Below are positions 53,015 through 61,115 of a DNA stretch of 64,000 bases, in pieces (position 1 is the stretch's first letter; the number at the start of each line of letters is the position of its first letter). The stretch spans positions 51,670 through 115,669 of the forward strand of contig NZ_JAYKTS010000012.1 of assembly GCF_037024155.1 (NCBI RefSeq). The letters run 5' to 3'. The notes beneath the pieces were generated by a model, which was not told the origin of the DNA, searched no databases, and was given only the letters and a program-made list of their open reading frames with translations. The position numbers and the translations under genes were made by a program. Source of the DNA: Bacillus sp. 2205SS5-2. Lineage in GTDB: Bacteria > Bacillota > Bacilli > Bacillales > Bacillaceae_K.

Positions 53015-53046
53015 TTGATTATTTAGGCCTTTAGAGTGATATATGG
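53015..53046 (+). promoter_or_regulatory. Repeated prophage promoter-like element, copy C
   Basis: TTGATT (53015-53020), 18 bases, ATATAT (53039-53044), core TTTAGAGTGATATATG. It is ahead of the first recombinase gene. The enclosing dyad of copies A and B is replaced by AGGCC (53025-53029) ... GGCCT (53071-53075). Confidence 0.6.
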
Positions 53047-53078
53047 TAGTACCAAATTGATAGAAAGGATGGCCTTCA

Positions 53079-54362
53079 TTGCGAGTTAGAATTATAGAAC
53101 CAACCATTGTGAAAGACACAAAGAAAAGAGTATATGCTTATGCTAGGGTATCAACTGATCATGAAAAGCAAGGTGAATCTTTAGAAAACCAGATTAATTA
53201 TTATGAAAGATTGATTGGAACAAACCCGGAGTATGAATTTGTGGGAGTGTTTGCAGATCGCGGTATAAGCGGGACTACTGACAAACGCCCAGAATTCAAA
53301 AAAATGATAGAACTCGCAAAGCAAGGTGGGATTGATTTAATTATCACAAAATCCATTTCAAGATTTGCAAGAAACACAACAGTGGTACTTCAAAAGGTCA
53401 GGGAACTGAAGGATCTAAGTGTTGAAGTGCGATTTGAAAAAGAGAATATTAACACATTATCAGGGGACGGCGAGTTGATGCTTACCGTCCTCTCATCTTT
53501 TGCCCAAGAAGAAAGCAAAAACATTAGTGAAAATGTGAAGTGGAGAATTAAAAAGAAGTTCGAACGAGGCGAACTGATGATAAACACAAATCGGTTTCTC
53601 GGCTACGACAAAGATGAACAAGGGAATTTAGTTATTAATGAGGATGAAGCAGAAATTATCAAACGGATATTTGATCAATACTTGGAGGGCAAAGGAGCAT
53701 TCACGATTGCCAAAGAATTAAATGCCGATGGGCTACCGACTGTTGCAGGTGGCAACTGGCAAGAGAGCACAATCTTAAACATACTAAAAAATGAAAAGTA
53801 CAAGGGGGATGCCATCCTACAGAAATATTATACACCCCATCATCTAAAGCAAGGCACTGTCAGAAATGATGGGAAAGTTGAAAGTTTCTATATCGAAAAG
53901 AATCACCCACCGATTATTCCAAATCAAACTTGGGATAGAGTTCAAACAGAAATGAAAGTCCGGGCAGAAGCAAAGGGAAATACAGGAGATAAAAGCAAGT
54001 ATCAAAATAGATATCCCCTAACAGGAATGCTTTTCTGCGGAAAGTGCGGGTCAACTTTGAAACGAAGGACTTGGAATAGCAAACTTCCATGCAAAAAAGT
54101 AGTCTGGCAATGTAGTAACTATATAAAGAATGGAAAAAATGCCTGTCCAGGAACAAAGATTGATGATGAAGTTGTTGGAGAGCTCAATATAAAAGAAGAA
54201 ACGCTTGTACAGGAGGTCTTGAGGAATGGCAAAAAACATTACCGTTATACCAGCAAGCTCAAACATCCAGATCAGTTCAGAACAGTTCGAACCCCAGAAA
54301 AAGAAAATGGCAGCATACTGCCGAGTGTCAACCGACCAATTAGAACAGTTATCAAGTTATGA
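53079..54362 (+). CDS. Large serine recombinase 1
   Basis: A 427-residue site-specific recombinase. TTG 53079 follows GAAAGGATGG. The resolvase domain has YAYARVSTDHEKQGESLENQI (catalytic Ser about 24), GVFADRGISGTTDKRPEF and LIITKSISRFARNT; the recombinase domain includes FLGYDKDEQGNL and FTIAKELNADGLPTV; the zinc ribbon is LFCGKCGSTLKRR ... CSNYIKNGKNACPG. It lacks the long coiled coil. It overlaps recombinase 2 by 137 bases in another frame. It probably integrates and excises the prophage together with the second recombinase. Confidence 0.93.
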   Translation: MRVRIIEPTIVKDTKKRVYAYARVSTDHEKQGESLENQINYYERLIGTNPEYEFVGVFADRGISGTTDKRPEFKKMIELAKQGGIDLIITKSISRFARNTTVVLQKVRELKDLSVEVRFEKENINTLSGDGELMLTVLSSFAQEESKNISENVKWRIKKKFERGELMINTNRFLGYDKDEQGNLVINEDEAEIIKRIFDQYLEGKGAFTIAKELNADGLPTVAGGNWQESTILNILKNEKYKGDAILQKYYTPHHLKQGTVRNDGKVESFYIEKNHPPIIPNQTWDRVQTEMKVRAEAKGNTGDKSKYQNRYPLTGMLFCGKCGSTLKRRTWNSKLPCKKVVWQCSNYIKNGKNACPGTKIDDEVVGELNIKEETLVQEVLRNGKKHYRYTSKLKHPDQFRTVRTPEKENGSILPSVNRPIRTVIKL

Positions 54363-55638
54363 GGCCCAAGTCGATTATTATACAACCTACATTTCAAACC
54401 ATCCCGATTATGAACTGGCAGGAATTTACGCAGATGAGGGGATTTCAGGAACCAATACGAAAAAGCGCGAGCAATTTAACAAAATGATAGAGGATTGTAA
54501 GAATCGAAAGATTGACATGATCATCACGAAATCCATATCAAGGTTCGCGAGAAACACATTGGACTGCTTGAATTTTGTGAGGCAGTTAAAGGATTTAGGA
54601 ATTGGCGTTATTTTCGAGAAAGAGAACATAAACACATTAGATGCGAAGGGTGAAGTATTATTAAGTATCCTTTCCAGCCTAGCCCAAGACGAGAGTAGAT
54701 CTATTTCAGAGAACTCTACCTGGGGAATCAGGCGACGATTTGAGCAGGGAAAAGTCGCCATCAACCATACAAAATTTCTAGGGTATGACAAAGATGAAGA
54801 TGGCAATTTGATCATTAACGAGCCACAAGCGAAGATTGTTAGAAGGATATTTAAAGACTACCTTGATGGGAAAGGGCCAAATCGAATTGCTAGAGAGCTT
54901 GAGGAAGAGCATGTTCCAAACTGGAATGGAACAGCCAAATGGTATGAAGGTAGTATTAGAAAGATGTTGAGTAATGAAAAATATAAAGGCGATGCCCTTC
55001 TTCAAAAGACCTACACCGTTGATTATTTAACCAAGAAAAGGGTAGAGAACACCGGTCAAGTACCACGATATTATGTGGAAGACAATCACCCTGCGATTAT
55101 TGATAAAGACATGTGGGAAGCTGTCCAGCTTGAAATGGAAAGAAAAAAGAAATTTGCTGAGAAACATAGATTTAAAAGAGTGGATTATGGAACCAGCGAT
55201 AACCCATTTGCAGGAAAAGTGATATGCGGAGATTGCAGCAGCGCATTTGGCAGAAAGATTTGGAACTCCAATGATGATCGATTTAGAAGGAAAGTGTGGA
55301 GATGTAACAAGAAGTATGCAGAGAAAGGGAAAAAGAGCTGCAACAACACGCACATTGAAGATAAAGTACTCTACCAAATTTTCATTAATGTTTTTAATGC
55401 TATCTTAGAAAACAGCGAGTATTTTATTCAAAAGTGGGAGGAAAAGAAAACAAGCGAGAATCAACTCGAGAAATATAAAGCCAAGCAGTTTATTGGAATC
55501 ATAACAAAGGCCAAACCACTTGAAAATTTTGATATGAATTTATTCTTTAAACTAGTGGAAAAGATGACAGTCTACAAGGAAGAAAAGGTGATTGTGACTT
55601 TGCTAGATGGAACAGAAGTTGAGTGCCAGATTGAATAA
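54226..55638 (+). CDS. Large serine recombinase 2
   Basis: A 470-residue recombinase. ATG 54226 has the SD CAGGAGGTCTTGAGG inside the end of recombinase 1. The resolvase domain has MAAYCRVSTDQLEQLSSYEAQVDYY (catalytic Ser about 35), GIYADEGISGTNTKKREQF and IITKSISRFARNT; zinc ribbon CGDCSSAFGRKIW ... CNKKYAEKGKKSCN; then a long C-terminal region (VLYQIFINVFNAILENSEYF ... KLVEKMTVYKEEKVIVTLLDGTEVECQI). Twin recombinases of this sort are found together at the end of Firmicute prophages. Which one does integration and which excision cannot be told. Confidence 0.94.
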   Translation: MAKNITVIPASSNIQISSEQFEPQKKKMAAYCRVSTDQLEQLSSYEAQVDYYTTYISNHPDYELAGIYADEGISGTNTKKREQFNKMIEDCKNRKIDMIITKSISRFARNTLDCLNFVRQLKDLGIGVIFEKENINTLDAKGEVLLSILSSLAQDESRSISENSTWGIRRRFEQGKVAINHTKFLGYDKDEDGNLIINEPQAKIVRRIFKDYLDGKGPNRIARELEEEHVPNWNGTAKWYEGSIRKMLSNEKYKGDALLQKTYTVDYLTKKRVENTGQVPRYYVEDNHPAIIDKDMWEAVQLEMERKKKFAEKHRFKRVDYGTSDNPFAGKVICGDCSSAFGRKIWNSNDDRFRRKVWRCNKKYAEKGKKSCNNTHIEDKVLYQIFINVFNAILENSEYFIQKWEEKKTSENQLEKYKAKQFIGIITKAKPLENFDMNLFFKLVEKMTVYKEEKVIVTLLDGTEVECQIE

Positions 55639-55648
55639 GATTGAAAAA

Positions 55649-55687
55649 AGTAACCATCAAGCCAAATATCTGGAAAGATGGTTACTT
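55649..55687 (-). terminator. Hairpin at the prophage right edge
   Basis: AAGTAACCATC (55649-55659) and GATGGTTACTT (55677-55687), perfect 11-bp stem. The minus strand runs into TTTTTT, so it ends the minus-strand operon 57579-55699; on the plus strand it may also end the recombinase transcript. Confidence 0.85.
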
Positions 55688-55698
55688 CATATCTTCAT

Positions 55699-57063
55699 TT
55701 ACCTTATAACAATATAATCCTGATTCATAGTATCCCAGGTATCATTAATCATGGATTGGAGGCTATCCCATTCTTCATTTAGTTTTCCATCTACATAATC
55801 ATTTCGAAGGTTAGGCTTTTCATAGAGTGTCCATTTAAGCTGAGATAAAGAATACTTTGTAAAATTCATCCATTCAGTATAGTTAATAGCTAAAGGGTTT
55901 TCGGTAAAGTATACTTTTCCTCCATTGGCAGCAGTACATATTGTATGTGAAATAAAAAGCATCGTTTGAAGTTTTGGCTTTTTTCTCCGAATACCATTTA
56001 CCGGTATGGATTCTTTTATGGAATGACCTTCTTTTAATCTTTTTATAAAGTAAGAATTTCTAACAATAACCTCAATAATCATAGTTGGAATTGACATAGA
56101 ACAAAAATGTTTGAAATCATAGCCTTCCGCATACATTCCTCTTGCCATTTCCGCCATTGTCAGACCCTCTTTTCCAATCGATCCAAAATGTAGCTTGTTA
56201 AATAGCGTCATCATTGGCACTGGTAGTCCCATTGAAGTGTTAACATCGGATTTCATATGCCCAAAGACTTGGCTAATTGCCTTAAATATGGTCATGCCCT
56301 CAGGAACGTCTCTGACAATTTGAGAAATTACTTTTCCGTTCCGATCTATTGCTGTGAATCTACCTGTCATAATATCAAAGACTCCAAAAATAAAACCTAA
56401 AATTGGATCATGTCCCAGAGAATGATAGCGATGAAACCAGCTGCTTAAGCCATCAACGTATTCATTTAAATTATAGTTAGTTGATGCGTCATACGGGACT
56501 TTAAACTGTTTCTCCAACTGTTTTATTTTATCGGCCGGAATTGCCTCATCAAATTTTTGCCGAATAAAGTTAGATAATGGACCAGAGCTTATTCCACCTT
56601 TTGTTTTTTCAGGAATGCCAACTAAAAAAATATCTACTGCAGCAGCTAAAATACCAGCGGTAATGCAGATAGAGTAATCGATGGGGTCTAATCTATGAAT
56701 ATTGTTAAATTCCTCTCTTAGTTGTTGTAAGTATCGCTCATTGGATTTTATTTCTTCTTCTGTGAAAAATGAACGTAAATCAACCTCTTCAGGAACAGAG
56801 TTTCTTGCATCGTTTACTATTTCTTCCCAAGATGGCATACGGACAACCTGCTTTTGTTTGGTTGACTGGGGTGGATTGTTTTTTAAATGCTCAAGTCGAT
56901 CTCCGAACCCTAATTCCTTTAGTAGTGATTCGCTTGATACAATACTATCATTCATTTTGGTTTGAGCCGCTTCGAGCGAAGGGGTACTTTTTAGTATGTC
57001 ATGATGATGTTTTAAGACCTTGTTCATATCCTTTTCAGATTCTGAGTACTTGAATTTCTCCAT
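55699..57063 (-). CDS. Unidentified 454-residue protein with a membrane helix and His-rich motif
   Basis: I do not recognise this protein. Residues 1-70 are charged and helical; RMPSWEEIVNDARNSVPEEVD follows. A hydrophobic segment (DYSICITAGILAAAVDIFLVGI, about 129-150) could span or dip into the membrane. Next is SSWFHRYHSLGHDPILGFIFGVFD (about 207-230) with H211, H214, H218 and D219, a possible metal centre, then KLHFGSIGKEGLTMAEMARGMYAEGYD and FISHTICTAANGGKVYF. ATG has SD GGGAGGAGTATAA; the upstream partner's stop directly abuts this ATG (TAAATG), so both are translationally coupled. A two-component defence or toxin function is a guess from place and architecture. Confidence 0.6.
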   Translation of the reverse strand: MEKFKYSESEKDMNKVLKHHHDILKSTPSLEAAQTKMNDSIVSSESLLKELGFGDRLEHLKNNPPQSTKQKQVVRMPSWEEIVNDARNSVPEEVDLRSFFTEEEIKSNERYLQQLREEFNNIHRLDPIDYSICITAGILAAAVDIFLVGIPEKTKGGISSGPLSNFIRQKFDEAIPADKIKQLEKQFKVPYDASTNYNLNEYVDGLSSWFHRYHSLGHDPILGFIFGVFDIMTGRFTAIDRNGKVISQIVRDVPEGMTIFKAISQVFGHMKSDVNTSMGLPVPMMTLFNKLHFGSIGKEGLTMAEMARGMYAEGYDFKHFCSMSIPTMIIEVIVRNSYFIKRLKEGHSIKESIPVNGIRRKKPKLQTMLFISHTICTAANGGKVYFTENPLAINYTEWMNFTKYSLSQLKWTLYEKPNLRNDYVDGKLNEEWDSLQSMINDTWDTMNQDYIVIR

Positions 57064-57579
57064 TTATACTCCTCCCAAATCGGCCTTTTGTTCTTTAAGC
57101 GCTTGCTGTAACAAAATATTTAATCCGTTTAAATAATCTGCCCTTTCTTTTGTTGCATTAACTTCCTCTTTTAAGGCTATAATGATCGCATTATTCTTCC
57201 GAATAGTCTCTTGATATAAACGCTCTTTTTCTTCTTTCAATTTTTTCTTTTTCAGTTGGGAGTTTAGAACCACTCCTCCACCTGCTAAAATAGCTACGGG
57301 AGTAGCCAACACAAAAAATCCAGCTACCCTTTCGCCACCAACAATACCGCCAGCTGCTGCTAGACCCGATTTAATACCATCTGCACTGAGTCCAACCGTA
57401 CCTAATCTATACAGCGCTGCAAAAGAAGCAGCACCACCGATTCCGGCACCTAAAGCGCCTGACACGACTTCACCTAATGGGCTATTAAAAATGGTTCTGC
57501 TTTTATCATGTACCGCAGCCCCCGCTTCATTTACTACATTTACGATTGGTTGAAGTGAATCTATGGACTTAAAGTTCAT
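57064..57579 (-). CDS. Unidentified glycine-rich membrane protein with coiled-coil tail
   Basis: A 171-residue protein upstream of and coupled to the 454-residue protein. Residues 35-70 (SPLGEVVSGALGAGIGGAASFAALYRLG) and 85-105 (ERVAGFFVLATPVAILAGGGVV) are Gly/Ala-rich hydrophobic segments with GxxxG spacing, good for membrane packing or pore formation. Residues 108-165 (LKKKKLKEEKERLYQETIRKNNAII, LKEEVNATKERADYL) form a coiled coil. SD AAAGGGGGTAAGG. The layout resembles small membrane effectors of abortive-infection systems. No homologue known to me. Confidence 0.6.
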   Translation of the reverse strand: MNFKSIDSLQPIVNVVNEAGAAVHDKSRTIFNSPLGEVVSGALGAGIGGAASFAALYRLGTVGLSADGIKSGLAAAGGIVGGERVAGFFVLATPVAILAGGGVVLNSQLKKKKLKEEKERLYQETIRKNNAIIIALKEEVNATKERADYLNGLNILLQQALKEQKADLGGV

Positions 57580-57650
57580 TTACCTTACCCCCTTTTATGA
57601 AATTTTTAAATAATGAAGTTTAAAATGAGATCTATAAAACAAAAATTGCC

Positions 57651-57672
57651 TATAATATGCAATTTTATTATA
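57651..57672. promoter_or_regulatory. AT-rich dyad in the divergent promoter region
   Basis: TATAATA (57651-57657) and TATTATA (57666-57672) form a 7-bp inverted repeat about 75 bases ahead of the minus-strand operon. It may hold overlapping -10 boxes or an operator. Confidence 0.35.
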
Positions 57673-57800
57673 GCAAGGTAGTTCATTGTTACCAATTTAA
57701 TGTTTTCTTTGATTTAAAGCTGACTCATTTGAAAAGGTATCACAACACTATTTAGTAAATAAAAAAATGAAAGTAGTAATAAATAATATTGTTAACTACA

Positions 57801-57829
57801 TTGAGAATTTTAAATTTTTAAAATATAAT
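57801..57829 (+). promoter_or_regulatory. Sigma-A promoter of the DUF2089 gene
   Basis: TTGAGA (57801-57806), 17 bases, TATAAT (57824-57829), about 20 bases ahead of the coding start at 57851. It lies inside the longer open frame from 57767 and thus argues for the downstream start. Confidence 0.75.
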
Positions 57830-57850
57830 GGACATAAATGGAGGGATAAT

Positions 57851-58615
57851 ATGGAAAAAGATATAGTGACCCATTGCCCAAGATGTAGAAATAATTTAAT
57901 TGCAGCACGCCTCGTATGTAAAGATTGTGATGTAGAGTTAACGGGGAATTTTGGGCTTAGTAAATTTGATTATCTTTCTGTGGATGAATTTGATTTTGTA
58001 GTAACTTTTCTAAAGTACCATGGTAACTTTAAGGCTGTTCAGAAAGAAAAAAGTATGTCCTATCCAGCTGTTAAGAGGAGAATGTCTGAGATTGTGAAGA
58101 AATTAGGAATTGAAGATAAAAAAGATGAAAAGGAGATGGGGAATGATATGCCTACCGTAAGCTCTTTACAAGTGGAATCTAGTGACAGCTTGATAATTAC
58201 TAGAATTAAAGAAAAGCTGAATGCCTGTGGTGGAAGAACTACAATCAAATTGTTACAGGGAGATCCTTGCGAAATATGGTTTGACGTTAGTGGGAAGGGG
58301 CTGATTTCTCCAAAAATTCCACCAGCAAATCAGCTGGTCTGGGAAGCTTTTGATGCTGCAGTTGAAGTTGTTATTCAGAATGGCGGTAAAGCAGTGAAAG
58401 GTAAGGCTCGTTCAGGAGCGAAACTTGGAAGTGATGATCTTTCTTTAAATTCAGTCGAAGGATATATTGCTCACAAAGTTCATGGTGTAGAGGAAGGTGA
58501 AACTGCTTTCGGCCCTGGGTTTGTAATTGCAGCAGTTTTAGATTGGGCAGATATTTGTAAAAATGAACGTGGCTATCTGTCAATAAATCCAGAATTCTTA
58601 GAGGAAATGAGATAG
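57851..58615 (+). CDS. DUF2089-type zinc-ribbon/HTH protein with an extra C-terminal domain
   Basis: A 254-residue protein. ATG 57851 follows AATGGAGGGATAAT and the promoter at 57801-57829. The N-terminal 85 residues match DUF2089: CPRCRNNLIAARLVCKDCDVELTG (zinc ribbon), then LSKFDYLSVDEFDFVVTFLKYHGNFKAVQKEKSMSYPAVKRRMSEIV (HTH). The C-terminal 150 residues (LNACGGRTTIKLLQGDPCEIWFDVSGKGLISPK, WEAFDAAVEVVIQNGGKAVKGKARSG, VEGYIAHKVHGVEEGETAFGPGFVIAAVLDWADI) are an unknown domain. A DNA-binding regulator fused to a sensor or effector is the likely reading. It begins the plus-strand set of this island. Confidence 0.75.
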   Translation: MEKDIVTHCPRCRNNLIAARLVCKDCDVELTGNFGLSKFDYLSVDEFDFVVTFLKYHGNFKAVQKEKSMSYPAVKRRMSEIVKKLGIEDKKDEKEMGNDMPTVSSLQVESSDSLIITRIKEKLNACGGRTTIKLLQGDPCEIWFDVSGKGLISPKIPPANQLVWEAFDAAVEVVIQNGGKAVKGKARSGAKLGSDDLSLNSVEGYIAHKVHGVEEGETAFGPGFVIAAVLDWADICKNERGYLSINPEFLEEMR

Positions 58616-58630
58616 TAAGATCGAAGTCTG

Positions 58631-58848
58631 ATGGATACTTTTTGCGTTTCTTTTAAATATGGAGACTTTGAAGGGAAAGTAACGGTAAAAGATACGGTAG
58701 GTATTTTACTAATTTAACTGAGGAAAGTTTGAATTTATTATTAGAGCCTTTTCACCAATTAGAGATTATTGAAATTTCGGTTACTCCTGATGTAAGGAAA
58801 GGTAGAGGCGAGGAAGAGTGGTTGTATGCAATAATAAAAAAACATTAA
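58631..58848 (+). pseudogene. Short frameshifted gene
   Basis: ATG 58631 opens MDTFCVSFKYGDFEGKVTVKDTV, which runs to a stop near 58717. The next frame continues RYGRYFTNLTEESLNLLLEPFHQLEIIEISVTPDVRKGRGEEEWLYAIIKKH to TAA 58846-58848. Joined by one frameshift near 58700 they make a protein-like chain of about 72 residues. Not identified. It could be a dead small gene or an undetected programmed frameshift. Confidence 0.5.
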
Positions 58849-58897
58849 CATGCCGAGAATGATGTCTCTATTAAAAATATTATTTACGGAGGTAGTA

Positions 58898-59881
58898 ATG
58901 AACTATTTTTTTGTGTTTCAAAATAAAAGCTATTTAAAAGAAAAAACAGGTGGTTACTTGTGGGCACCCAAAAGAAATAAGAATGGCGGTAGAGTGTCAC
59001 ATTGGGACCGTATGGAAGAGGTCAGGAAAGGGGATTTAATAATTCATAGTTTTAATAAAAAAGTTATTGCTGTAAGCATAGCTAGTTCCGATGTTTATTC
59101 TGCTTTACAGCCTGAAGAGTTACAAGAAGAAAAATTATGGGAAGATGAAGGTTGGAGAGTAGATAGTGATTACTTTGAGATTAAAAGTCCAATTATAACA
59201 TCAGATCATCGAATTAAAATAATGGAGCTGCAGCCTAACCATAACGCCCCTTTTAATTCACTTGGTAGAGGGAACACTGGATATTTGTTTGCATTAAATA
59301 AAGAATTGACAACCTACCTACTTAAACAGACAGAATTAGTTCAGGAAGATAAAAGTGACAAAAATCATATAAATAGATTAAGAGAACAATTTGGGCTTTT
59401 AGATGCTGACGAAATGCAATTTCTTGATGATACTGAATTAATAGAAAGCATCAAAGATTTAGAGATAAGTAATAATGACACAACTACATATAATGGAGAA
59501 CCGAAAGAAAAGGCTGAATTGAAGTCTAATTCTAAGGGTGGCAATTCTTATCCTAGGAATTTAAATGTTGCAGTTAATTCACTTAAGATTGCGAATTTTA
59601 AATGTGAATATAACAGTGAACATCCAACTTTTATAAGGAAAAGAGACGGAAATCCATATACAGAGCCTCATCACTTGATTCCATTAAGTTGTCATTCTGA
59701 TTTCCCGTATTCACTAGATGTTGAAGAAAATATAGTTTCCTTATGCAGCCATTGTCATAACCTTCTGCACTACGGGGTTAATATTGAAGGTGTACTGAAA
59801 AGGCTATATGAACAAAGGAAAGATCTACTTAAACAAGTTGGCATAGAAATAACATTCGAAAAGTTGTTGACTTATTATTAA
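58898..59881 (+). CDS. HNH endonuclease with EVE-like N-terminal domain (type IV restriction-like)
   Basis: A 327-residue protein; ATG 58898 follows ACGGAGGTAGTA (a longer in-frame ATG at 58850 lies before that SD). Residues 1-150 (NYFFVFQNKSYLKEKTGGYLWAPKRNKNGG, MEEVRKGDLIIHSFNKKVIAVSIASSD, YFEIKSPI, GRGNTGYLFALNKE) resemble the EVE/PUA-like modified-base reader. Residues 225-315 form an HNH nuclease: CEYNSEHPTFIRK ... YTEPHHLIPLSCHS ... NIVSLCSHCHNLLHYG with Cys and His zinc/metal residues. Such fusions cut DNA with modified cytosines. Defence against modified phage DNA is the likely role. Confidence 0.85.
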   Translation: MNYFFVFQNKSYLKEKTGGYLWAPKRNKNGGRVSHWDRMEEVRKGDLIIHSFNKKVIAVSIASSDVYSALQPEELQEEKLWEDEGWRVDSDYFEIKSPIITSDHRIKIMELQPNHNAPFNSLGRGNTGYLFALNKELTTYLLKQTELVQEDKSDKNHINRLREQFGLLDADEMQFLDDTELIESIKDLEISNNDTTTYNGEPKEKAELKSNSKGGNSYPRNLNVAVNSLKIANFKCEYNSEHPTFIRKRDGNPYTEPHHLIPLSCHSDFPYSLDVEENIVSLCSHCHNLLHYGVNIEGVLKRLYEQRKDLLKQVGIEITFEKLLTYY

Positions 59882-59947
59882 AATTCTTTTAGCTATTGCT
59901 GATTAAGAGTAATGTCTATGAATTTTTTTATATAGGGAGGGGTCTAA

Positions 59948-60964
59948 ATGAATAGCTATTCTACTAATGTAGATGTTACAGTTGATGGTATTTTATTGAC
60001 TACTGATGAGAGTATTTCTCACGTAAATATTGGTAACGGATACTCAATAGAAAAAATAAAACTCGAAGACTTTATATATTTTAAGGATATAGTTGATGGA
60101 CAAAATAAATTGAGTACCGATTATTATAATTCCAGATTAATAGACGAATCTTGTGAAGATGAACCAATATATTTTATGTGTTTTAAGAAGACTGATAATT
60201 TTGTTGCTCAAAGAAATGTGGAAGGGAACAAAATAAGTATTACAACTGAGCCATTTTTTAATAATGATATTCAGAAATATATGGATAATGAATTTGAGCA
60301 TATAAATAAAACTATTTCAAAACTCCAAGTGTTTAAGGCGGGTAATATAGGAATTCATAAGGTTTATTTTAAATACAAGTACAATTTTATAGGTAATAAT
60401 ACGTTCACTAACACCATTTTGATTAAAGATGCTAATACAATTAATCCACAAAAATATGTCTTAAGCGAAGATGAAGCTAAGGATTATAATAATTTTTCAA
60501 TTAAGTATGACTGCTGCTTTAATCTTTCCAAAAATATTATTGATGAGTTTTGTTTCGGTCTTAAGCAAATTGATGCAGCAACAGCATTTGAACAATTTAC
60601 AACCTCTTTGGAAATGTTAATGCTCGAAAAAAATTGTCGGAATAAAAAACAACGTTTATCTAAACGGACAGCTGTTGCGTTATATAACACTGATACTGAT
60701 GTTATATCTGCTTATACAAAGATGAAAGATTTTTACAAATTTAGGTCAGAGTCATTGCATGATGGCGATTTTTCAAATATCACGAAAGTGGAACGTGAGG
60801 AATTAGAAAACACTACTCGATTGTTAATTAAACAATTTTTAAATTTTATGCATTTATGCATTGCTAATAACCCATCTGAGACGTTGGCTACTGTGAAAAC
60901 AAAATGGATAAACATGCTGAAGGAAAAGGTAATTTCCTATCAAAACCGTGGTTTACTACAATAG
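59948..60964 (+). CDS. Apea-like HEPN domain protein
   Basis: A 338-residue protein. Residues 1-185 are an unidentified beta-rich domain (VDGILLTTDESISHVNIGNGYSIEKIKLEDF, IYFMCFKK). The C-terminal 130 residues are a HEPN domain: ATAFEQFTTSLEMLMLEKN, SKRTAVALY, KMKDFYKFRSESLHDGDFSNITKVEREELENTTRLLIKQFLNF. The RNase motif R-x4-H is present (RSESLH, about 266-271). SD GGGAGGGGTCTAA. Apea-like HEPN proteins are defence-linked and probably cleave RNA upon infection. It stands between an EVE-HNH nuclease and an unknown gene. Confidence 0.82.
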   Translation: MNSYSTNVDVTVDGILLTTDESISHVNIGNGYSIEKIKLEDFIYFKDIVDGQNKLSTDYYNSRLIDESCEDEPIYFMCFKKTDNFVAQRNVEGNKISITTEPFFNNDIQKYMDNEFEHINKTISKLQVFKAGNIGIHKVYFKYKYNFIGNNTFTNTILIKDANTINPQKYVLSEDEAKDYNNFSIKYDCCFNLSKNIIDEFCFGLKQIDAATAFEQFTTSLEMLMLEKNCRNKKQRLSKRTAVALYNTDTDVISAYTKMKDFYKFRSESLHDGDFSNITKVEREELENTTRLLIKQFLNFMHLCIANNPSETLATVKTKWINMLKEKVISYQNRGLLQ

Positions 60965-61115
60965 TAAAGGGACTGAGGATAACCGACATAATCCCAAGGC
61001 AAGTATAAGTGAAATTGATGATGTAGCAACCGTCTTTTGATGGATAGCAGAGATCAACATCTTTGTACATAGCACTTATAGCTTTGCATCATATTGCAGT
61101 TAGGAGAGAAAATTA

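Noticed and set aside
20031..55700. A matching pair of prophage attachment cores
   Set aside because: I compared the gap at 20031-20175 with 55640-55700 and saw no shared sequence beyond chance. Serine-recombinase cores can be as short as two bases, so the boundaries stay approximate.
57767..57850. Upstream start of the DUF2089 protein at 57767
   Set aside because: It lacks an SD and spans the sigma-A promoter at 57801-57829; the ATG at 57851 has a good SD and begins at the family's usual N-terminus.
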